This document shows, one piece after another, positions 59,336-64,000 of a stretch of 64,000 bases of DNA. The stretch is from NCBI RefSeq assembly GCF_002910915.1, contig NZ_NEUF01000030.1:1-64000 (forward strand), written 5' to 3'. Position 1 is the first letter of the stretch; each line of letters opens with the position of its first letter. A program made the position numbers and the translations under genes. This DNA is from Streptomyces sp. SM10 (lineage in GTDB: Bacteria > Actinomycetota > Actinomycetes > Streptomycetales > Streptomycetaceae). The notes under the pieces are model-generated. The model saw only the letters and a list, made by a program, of their open reading frames with translations. It ran no database searches and was not told the DNA's origin.

Positions 59336-60432
59336 CGTTGCCGGGGGCCGGTCGGCCCCTCGCTCATGGCCTTGATGCCCTCGATACTGCGCAGTTGGTG
59401 CACGAGTCCGTACTGCGCGGCCACCTTGGCGGCCTGGCCGAGGACGAGGTGTCCATCATCCCGGGTCGCCGTGTCGGAGAGCAGGATGTGGCCAAGAGCG
59501 GTGTCCAGTCGCACGCGTTGCATCGGTGATTCGGTGGTCCCGCAGTGGCGGGCGATGTCGATGAAATGTAGGGCCTGGGGGAGGTCGCCGGCGCCGCGGG
59601 CGGCGAGGGCAAGCTTTTGGTGGGCCACCGACCAGTCGTCGGGTTCCTGGAGGTCTTCGAAGTCGCGGGTCGCGGCCTGCATGACGCGGCTCGCATATTC
59701 GTGGTTGCCGTCCTTGCTAAGCGCGGTACCCACCCACAGCCTCGCGCGGGCCCGGTCACGCCGCGATAGCCGGTCGTCGACGGCGAGGGTTTCGTAGTTG
59801 CGGGCGGCGCTCTCCAGCTCCCCGGACATCTCGGTGACCACCGCGAGGGACAGGTCGAGCTGGGCGACCCGGCGGGGGATGTCGAGCTGGGTGAAGACGG
59901 ATCGGGCGCCTGCGTAGGAGTACTGGGCCGACAGCGGGCCCAGGACGACGCCCTGGTCGCGCTTGAGGTCGCCGAGCAAGGCGGTCGAACGGGCGAACAG
60001 ATACAGGCCCTTCTCGTCCAGCTCGGGGGCCTTGAACCGGCCCAGCCACCGCGCAAGGAGGCTGTCGGCGAAGGTGAAGTTCTGCCGGGACAGGGCGACC
60101 ACGACCCGGTCGAGGTCGTCGGCCCACGACTCGTACTCCCAGGCCCGGGGCCCGGAGGGGGCAATACGTCGCCGAGCGGAGGTCAAGGGGCTGGTCATCT
60201 CGGACAAGAGCGTCTCGAAGCGCAGGTGGACGGCGGCGTCCGCGCGGCTGAGCGCGGTGTCGAGGATGGCCTGGGTGTCGGGTCTGGGTTCGGTGCCGGC
60301 GAGTTTGGACTCCCACTTGGAGACCGTCGCGACGGCCAGGCCGAGCTGCTGGGCGAAGGCACGCACGCTCAGTCGCAGGGCGAGACGCAGGGCCTTGGCC
60401 TCCAGGCCGGTCCACTGGTGCACGGTCGCCAC
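59332..60432 (-). CDS. XRE-type helix-turn-helix regulator with TPR-like C-terminal domain
   Basis: A 366-residue regulator. Residues about 15-50 form a Cro/XRE HTH (RLALRLSVRAFAQQLGLAVA then TVSKWE). The remaining 300 residues are helical repeats resembling TPRs (for example AARNYETLAVDDRLSRRDRA, ALHFIDIARHCGTTES), a typical arrangement for Streptomyces regulators that sense a peptide or protein ligand. GTG at 60432 has GGAAGGGAG six bases upstream, which decided it over an ATG at 60456. It heads the minus-strand operon (HTH, YdcF, WbqC), coupled to YdcF by a four-base overlap, and is divergent from the resolvase-like gene. Confidence 0.85.
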   Translation of the reverse strand: MATVHQWTGLEAKALRLALRLSVRAFAQQLGLAVATVSKWESKLAGTEPRPDTQAILDTALSRADAAVHLRFETLLSEMTSPLTSARRRIAPSGPRAWEYESWADDLDRVVVALSRQNFTFADSLLARWLGRFKAPELDEKGLYLFARSTALLGDLKRDQGVVLGPLSAQYSYAGARSVFTQLDIPRRVAQLDLSLAVVTEMSGELESAARNYETLAVDDRLSRRDRARARLWVGTALSKDGNHEYASRVMQAATRDFEDLQEPDDWSVAHQKLALAARGAGDLPQALHFIDIARHCGTTESPMQRVRLDTALGHILLSDTATRDDGHLVLGQAAKVAAQYGLVHQLRSIEGIKAMSEGPTGPRQR

Positions 60433-60587
60433 ACGTCGCTCCCTTCCGCCAGCCATCGAAGCACGCTCCGTGCAGTCGGCGGGACGGAAGTGGAACGGAA
60501 GTAGAACGGGCGGTGATTGGCCCGGGGTTGGCGGGCAGCCACGCTGAAGGGGTCATCAGTTGTCGAGCCCTCTGGACGGTCCTCAGC

Positions 60588-61016
60588 ATGGAACCCCTCA
60601 CGGAGCATCGCCAGATCAACGGTCCGGTCGTCTACGGCCTCCTGCGGCTGGTGAAGGTGCCCGCGGCCCGGCATGCGGCGTTGGCCGCGTCGCTCGCCGA
60701 GTACTGCCGCAGCCACGAGCTGCAACTTTCCGGCGTCTTCACCGACCGCGACGTGAGTTCTGGGCCCGACTCGGCGGCGTTCACCGGGCTGCTGGACCTG
60801 CTGGCCCTGCCGGACGTCTATGGCGTGATCGCCCCGGCCATGTCGCACCTGGGGCCGAAGGCCATAGCCGCCCAGCGCAGACACCGGATCGAGACGGCCG
60901 GCTCCCGATTGCTGCTGGTCCGCCGCCCCCGCACCGCACACCTGCCGGTCTCCCACCACGGTCCCGTTCGCCGACGCAGCGCAGGGAATGCCCGCGTTCT
61001 GGACGCCGAGTCATGA
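60588..61016 (+). CDS. Resolvase-fold protein lacking the catalytic serine
   Basis: A 142-residue protein that aligns to the catalytic domain of serine recombinases: VVYGLLRLVKVPAARHAAL in place of YGYxRVS, then GVFTDRDVSSGPDSAAFTGL and LLDLLALPDVYGVIAPAMSH like the RPxxxxLLxxLxxGDVLVV stretch, and RHRIETAGSRLLLVRRP. The catalytic serine (RVS) is absent, the DRLSR motif reads MSHLG, and no C-terminal DNA-binding domain is present. It is therefore probably a regulator or binding protein rather than an enzyme. ATG at 60588; the stop overlaps the next ATG (ATGA). This is a fold-level inference by eye. Confidence 0.6.
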   Translation: MEPLTEHRQINGPVVYGLLRLVKVPAARHAALAASLAEYCRSHELQLSGVFTDRDVSSGPDSAAFTGLLDLLALPDVYGVIAPAMSHLGPKAIAAQRRHRIETAGSRLLLVRRPRTAHLPVSHHGPVRRRSAGNARVLDAES

Positions 61017-61426
61017 GGACGGCAATGACCGAGACGACCCGGCGGTTCTTCACGGCCCGGCCCGAATCGATCGGCCAGGCCAGAAAGTTCGTTACGGATG
61101 CCCTGGCCGGATGGGGCCTGCACGACCGCGCCGAGGACATCCGGCTCTGCGTCTCCGAGCTCGCCACGAACGCCCTGGTTCACGGCACCGTCGCCGACCA
61201 CGGCTTCCTGGTCAAGCTGGTCGCCGACGAGGGAGAAGTACGGCTGGAAGTGCACGACAGCCGCCGCCGGCTCCCCGCGGTCCGCCAGGCCGCCGACACG
61301 GACCTGTCCGGACGCGGCCTGACGCTGGTGAGCGTGCTCGCCGACGACTGGGGCGTTCTGGACCGCACCCCGGTCGGGAAAGTCGTCTGGTCCTGTTTCA
61401 AAGCTGAGGGAGGGACGACGTCATGA
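61013..61426 (+). CDS. RsbW-like anti-sigma/serine kinase ATPase
   Basis: A 137-residue GHKL ATPase, middle gene of a three-gene unit. The N-box is LCVSELATNALVHGT (Asn present), G1 is VRLEVHDSRRRLP (Asp present) and G2 is LSGRGLTLVSVLADDWGVLD. Streptomyces has dozens of such proteins, which bind sigma factors or act as switch kinases. No cognate anti-anti-sigma protein lies beside it. ATG at 61013 (ATGA overlap) or ATG at 61025. Confidence 0.88.
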   Translation: MRTAMTETTRRFFTARPESIGQARKFVTDALAGWGLHDRAEDIRLCVSELATNALVHGTVADHGFLVKLVADEGEVRLEVHDSRRRLPAVRQAADTDLSGRGLTLVSVLADDWGVLDRTPVGKVVWSCFKAEGGTTS

Positions 61427-61893
61427 CCGTCATCCTCACCCCATCCGGTCCGGAACTACGGCTGTTGGTCTCGCTCGCTTCCTGGACCTGGCCGGGCACC
61501 AGTCCGGACGGCCGCGAGGTCGCGCACATCCTGATCACCCACAACCCGGCCTTCACAGGCCCCGACGCTGCCGAGGCGGTCGAGGCCCGGATGCGTCGGC
61601 TCTCCGACAGCCTCGGCGGCCTGGCCAGCTCCCGGGCGCCCGTTCGCGAGCTCGCCCGATGCCTGCAGGTCGTCGGCGGGCAAGTGCTGATGAGCTTTCC
61701 CGGCACCGCCCGCAAGCTGCGGCTGCCCACCCGCCGGCCCTGGACCGAACTGGTCGCCAGCAACAGCGGGGCCGTCCTCCTGCTCGGACTGGACCCACTG
61801 CCGCAGACCGCTGACGCCGCCCGCCTCGACACCTACTTGGACGACGCGCTCGCCGCCGACCGGCTGCTGTTCGGACTCGCCCGCATCCGCTGA
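61423..61893 (+). CDS. Hypothetical protein, third gene of the RsbW-like unit
   Basis: A 156-residue protein that I cannot assign. Visible features: an aromatic N-terminal segment (LLVSLASWTWPGTSPDGREV), HILITHNPAF, a basic loop TARKLRLPTRRPWTELV, and C-terminal helices (LDTYLDDALAADRLLFGLAR). No signal peptide, membrane helix or catalytic motif. The ATG at 61423 overlaps the ATPase stop by four bases, so it is translationally coupled to it and probably works with it. Confidence 0.7.
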   Translation: MTVILTPSGPELRLLVSLASWTWPGTSPDGREVAHILITHNPAFTGPDAAEAVEARMRRLSDSLGGLASSRAPVRELARCLQVVGGQVLMSFPGTARKLRLPTRRPWTELVASNSGAVLLLGLDPLPQTADAARLDTYLDDALAADRLLFGLARIR

Positions 61894-62254
61894 CCACCTG
61901 GACTTCCCGCACGGCCCCCGGACGCGACAGATGAGAGTGAACTGTCATGGGAGCCGAACGACGGGACTGTGGACGCGGCCCTCGCTTCAACCGATCTGCG
62001 AGCGCTGGCGGGGATCACTGTTCGGGTCGACGTCCTTTTGCTTGCCGAGAGTGATCTGAATCATCGCGCCTCCCTGCGGGGTTGCCTCGTGGCCGTAATG
62101 ACTGAGGCAGCCCGGTCAGGGCTACCACTAGTCCCCGTTATAACGGGGTATCAAAGCCTGTCTCCCAGAGCGCAGTCGGCATCCTGGATGCGGAACGGAC
62201 GGGCCCCGGAATCTGCGAGCATCTGGGGGTGTCATACCGGACGAGGGAGATCAG
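61894..62254. other. Intergenic region before the ABC exporter
   Basis: About 360 bases with no supported gene. 62133-62148 is a perfect 16-bp palindrome, 106 bases before the exporter start. AT-richer words near 62065-62160 (GTTATAACGG, TATCAAAG) suggest the promoter. No terminator hairpin is clear after the preceding gene. Confidence 0.6.
62133..62148. promoter_or_regulatory. Perfect 16-bp palindrome, likely operator
   Basis: CCCCGTTATAACGGGG is perfectly symmetric with an AT core, in the form expected for a dimeric repressor site (GntR/YtrA or TetR type). It has no loop, which argues against a terminator. It lies 106 bases before the exporter start. Confidence 0.6.
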
Positions 62255-63145
62255 TTGTTACGTCTTCAATCAGTGAGCAAGCGCTATGGCCGTGGCGATT
62301 GGATCCTGAGAGACGTGGACGTGGAGGCCCCGGCCGGCGAGATCGTGGCATTCGCCGGCGGGAACGGATCAGGGAAGTCGACACTGCTGCGGATCGCGGT
62401 GGGCTTGTCCCGGCCGACCCGCGGCACAGTGGCCGCCCGGCCGCCCGTCGTCGGGTACGTCCCGGACCGGTTCTCACCCAACGAACGCATGTCGGCCGCG
62501 GCGTACCTGACACACATGGGCCGCGTCCGCGGGCTGACCACCTCGGCCGCCTCGGCGCGGGCCGGCCAGCTGCTGGACCGCCTCGCCCTGGTGGGCGGCA
62601 AGCACGCCCCCCTACGGAGCCTGTCAAAGGGCAACGCGCAGAAGGTCGCGCTGGCCCAGGCCCTCCTGGTGGAACCCGGACTTCTCGTCCTGGACGAGCC
62701 GTGGTCCGGGCTGGACGCCGACGCCCACGGCGTGCTCGCCGAGATCATGACCGGGGTCGCGGCCTCCGGGAGCACCGTCGTGTTCACCGACCACCGCGAG
62801 TCGGTCACCCGGGCCCGCGCCACCCGGACCTACACGGTCAGCAGGGGCCGCGTGTGCCTGGAGGGACCCGAGCCGCAGGCCACCGAGCAGCGGCCGGTGT
62901 CCGACGTCGTCCTGACCGCGGGCCGCGACGGCCGCGTACCGCAGGACCTCGCCTGGGAGCAACTGGACGGCGTCACCGCGGTGCGCCGGGACGTCTCTGG
63001 CGTCAGGCTGCGCGTGGGACGCGAGTCCACCGACGCCCTGCTGTTCACCGCGCTCCAGCACGGCTGGTCCGTCGAGACCGTCACCGGGACCACCACGGAC
63101 CACCACCGGACGCCGAACTCCGCGACGAACGGAGACATGCGGTGA
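62255..63145 (+). CDS. ABC transporter ATP-binding protein
   Basis: A 296-residue ATPase of the exporter group. Walker A is AFAGGNGSGKSTLLRIAVG (about residues 33-50), signature SLSKGNAQKVALAQ (LSKGN for LSGGQ), Walker B GLLVLDEPWSGLD and H-loop TVVFTDHRES. The TTG at 62255 is the start: GAGGGA lies six bases upstream. The C-terminal 80 residues are an extra domain (TAVRRDVSGVRLRVGREST) like the accessory region of BcrA/NatA-type exporters. The stop overlaps the permease GTG by four bases. Confidence 0.88.
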   Translation: MLRLQSVSKRYGRGDWILRDVDVEAPAGEIVAFAGGNGSGKSTLLRIAVGLSRPTRGTVAARPPVVGYVPDRFSPNERMSAAAYLTHMGRVRGLTTSAASARAGQLLDRLALVGGKHAPLRSLSKGNAQKVALAQALLVEPGLLVLDEPWSGLDADAHGVLAEIMTGVAASGSTVVFTDHRESVTRARATRTYTVSRGRVCLEGPEPQATEQRPVSDVVLTAGRDGRVPQDLAWEQLDGVTAVRRDVSGVRLRVGRESTDALLFTALQHGWSVETVTGTTTDHHRTPNSATNGDMR

Positions 63146-63801
63146 TCGCACTCATGCGCTACACCTTCGCCACCGTGCTGCACACGCAGCGCTACCTCGC
63201 CCCGCTGCTCTTGTTCATGGGCCTGATGAGCGTGCTGACCGTCAACGGCAGCGGCCCGCTGCCTCCGGCCTACGCCTCCTCCGCCGGCGCCCTGTTCATC
63301 TGCTCGACCTGGCTGACGATCGCGCTGATGAGCCTGGACGACCCGCCGCAGCGGGCGATCGTCGTCGTCACCGCGGGCGGCCGGTCGCTCACGGTGCTGC
63401 TCGCGGCGATCGGCACGGCCCTGCTGAGCTGTCTCGTGCTGATGACCTTCGGGCTGTTCTTCCCGCTGTGGATGGGCGACTACGTGGTGACCACGACCGA
63501 TCTCCTGCTGGGCCTGGAGGCGCAGCTCACCTGCGCCCTCGTCGGCATCGCCATCGGCGTGCTGTGTTCACGGCTGGTCTTCAAACGGCAGGGCTACGCG
63601 CTGATCGCTGCCCTCGCGCTGGTGATGGGAGCTCTCTTCGCCAAGGGCATGCCTCCGGTCAACCGCCTGTTCACCCTGATGGCCACCACCCCCGACGCGG
63701 CGGAACTGCTCGCCCCCACCGGCGTCATGCTGGCGATCTCCGCGATGATCCTTGCCGTGTTCACCGCCGCCACGCAGTTCGTCGCCGGGCGCAGGGAATA
63801 G
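63142..63801 (+). CDS. ABC transporter permease
   Basis: A 219-residue membrane protein with six hydrophobic helices (for example YLAPLLLFMGLMSVLTVNG, LLAAIGTALLSCLVLMTFGL, ALIAALALVMGALFA, GVMLAISAMILAVFTAATQF). No sequence signature beyond the size and helix pattern of ABC-2-type half permeases. The GTG at 63142 overlaps the ATPase stop (GTGA). Together the two genes form a minimal exporter of unknown substrate. Confidence 0.82.
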   Translation: MIALMRYTFATVLHTQRYLAPLLLFMGLMSVLTVNGSGPLPPAYASSAGALFICSTWLTIALMSLDDPPQRAIVVVTAGGRSLTVLLAAIGTALLSCLVLMTFGLFFPLWMGDYVVTTTDLLLGLEAQLTCALVGIAIGVLCSRLVFKRQGYALIAALALVMGALFAKGMPPVNRLFTLMATTPDAAELLAPTGVMLAISAMILAVFTAATQFVAGRRE

Positions 63802-63846
63802 ACCGCCGGCCCTCATCCGCCCCTGGGCCTGCCGGGCGCTTCCTGA

Positions 63847-63945
63847 TCCACTCAGCCCGACGCGTACGACCCGAAACTCGACGTCGACTTCACCCCGCTG
63901 CGCGAGCAGGACCTCACTGCTGCTGGACTCAGCCAGCTTGCTTGA
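63847..63945 (+). pseudogene. Possible C-terminal gene remnant
   Basis: After an in-frame stop at 63844, a short frame reads QPDAYDPKLDVDFTPLREQD and LTAAGLSQLA then stops at 63945. It has coding-like codon bias but no start codon or ribosome site, so it looks like the tail of a decayed gene. I do not recognise the family. The last 55 bases of the window hold nothing that I can support. Confidence 0.22.
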
Positions 63946-64000
63946 CCGACCGCGTCCTCCTGGCGTGAGCACGGGCCCGTACTGTCGAAGCGGGCGCCCA

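Noticed and set aside
61969..62254. Frame starting GTG at 61969 in front of the exporter
   Set aside because: It has no stop of its own and runs through the ATPase gene in the wrong frame; the translation before 62255 is not conserved-looking.
63568..63972. Minus-strand 134-codon frame at the window end
   Set aside because: Mostly antisense to the permease; no ribosome site or motif.
1..64000. Secondary-metabolite gene cluster
   Set aside because: No polyketide synthase, non-ribosomal synthetase, terpene cyclase or lanthipeptide genes are present.

Overview
This window is a high-GC actinobacterial chromosome segment, almost certainly from Streptomyces. Third codon positions are very GC-rich, GTG/TTG starts are frequent, and ATGA/GTGA stop-start overlaps are common. 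Gene content and order match the conserved bldG-wblA core segment known from S. coelicolor: holB, tmk, topA, methyltransferase, hppA, anti-sigma factor, bldG, helicase, Tad locus, ssd, acsA, nhaA, MarP-like protease, nth, crp, paired ArsA-like ATPases, wblA, class A PBP.

Layout. 1-4.2 kb is a variable flank: a partial secreted protein, a DUF2804 protein, a two-gene deletion scar (a LuxR-type response regulator fragment abutting an FtsX-type permease fragment that also has a +1 frameshift), a sulfurtransferase, and a short gene with a transposase-like C-terminus. A tRNA-Thr(CGT) follows. 4.4-13.6 kb holds a secreted peptidase, DNA polymerase III delta', a three-part thymidylate kinase (transporter-like N-terminus, kinase, charged coiled coil) and topoisomerase I. 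13.9-21.3 kb holds a small membrane protein, a methyltransferase, a lipoprotein, the proton-pumping pyrophosphatase and the anti-sigma/BldG switch. 21.4-29.2 kb holds a DEAD/DEAH helicase with a Zn tail convergent with a compact Tad-type secretion operon (ssd, tadA, tadB, tadC, DUF4244, two TadE-like genes). 29.7-42.9 kb holds a HAD phosphatase, a Fic-like protein with a degenerate motif, a CooC-like ATPase, a deacetylase-like lipoprotein, a SulP transporter fused to carbonic anhydrase, acetyl-CoA synthetase, NhaA, a holin-like membrane protein and an epoxide-hydrolase-like enzyme. 43-57 kb holds a CvpA-trypsin protease, two Nudix enzymes, endonuclease III, Crp with a putative operator, an MBL hydrolase, RidA, DUF4177, two ArsA-like ATPases, WblA, a class A PBP, YqeY and a metallophosphoesterase.

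A tRNA-Pro(CGG) at 57.02 kb seems to mark a boundary. Beyond it the content is not housekeeping: a two-zinc-knuckle protein; a divergent pair of operons (HTH-TPR regulator, YdcF, WbqC on one side; a resolvase-like protein lacking the catalytic serine, an RsbW-like ATPase and an unknown protein on the other); and an ABC exporter behind a perfect 16-bp palindrome. No integrase is visible, so island status is inference. The divergent module is my best candidate for an undescribed system.

Most operons end in strong perfect hairpins without U-tracts, as usual in Streptomyces; the terminator downstream of the bldG operon does have a U-tract. All functional calls come from reading translated sequence and motifs; no database search was run.
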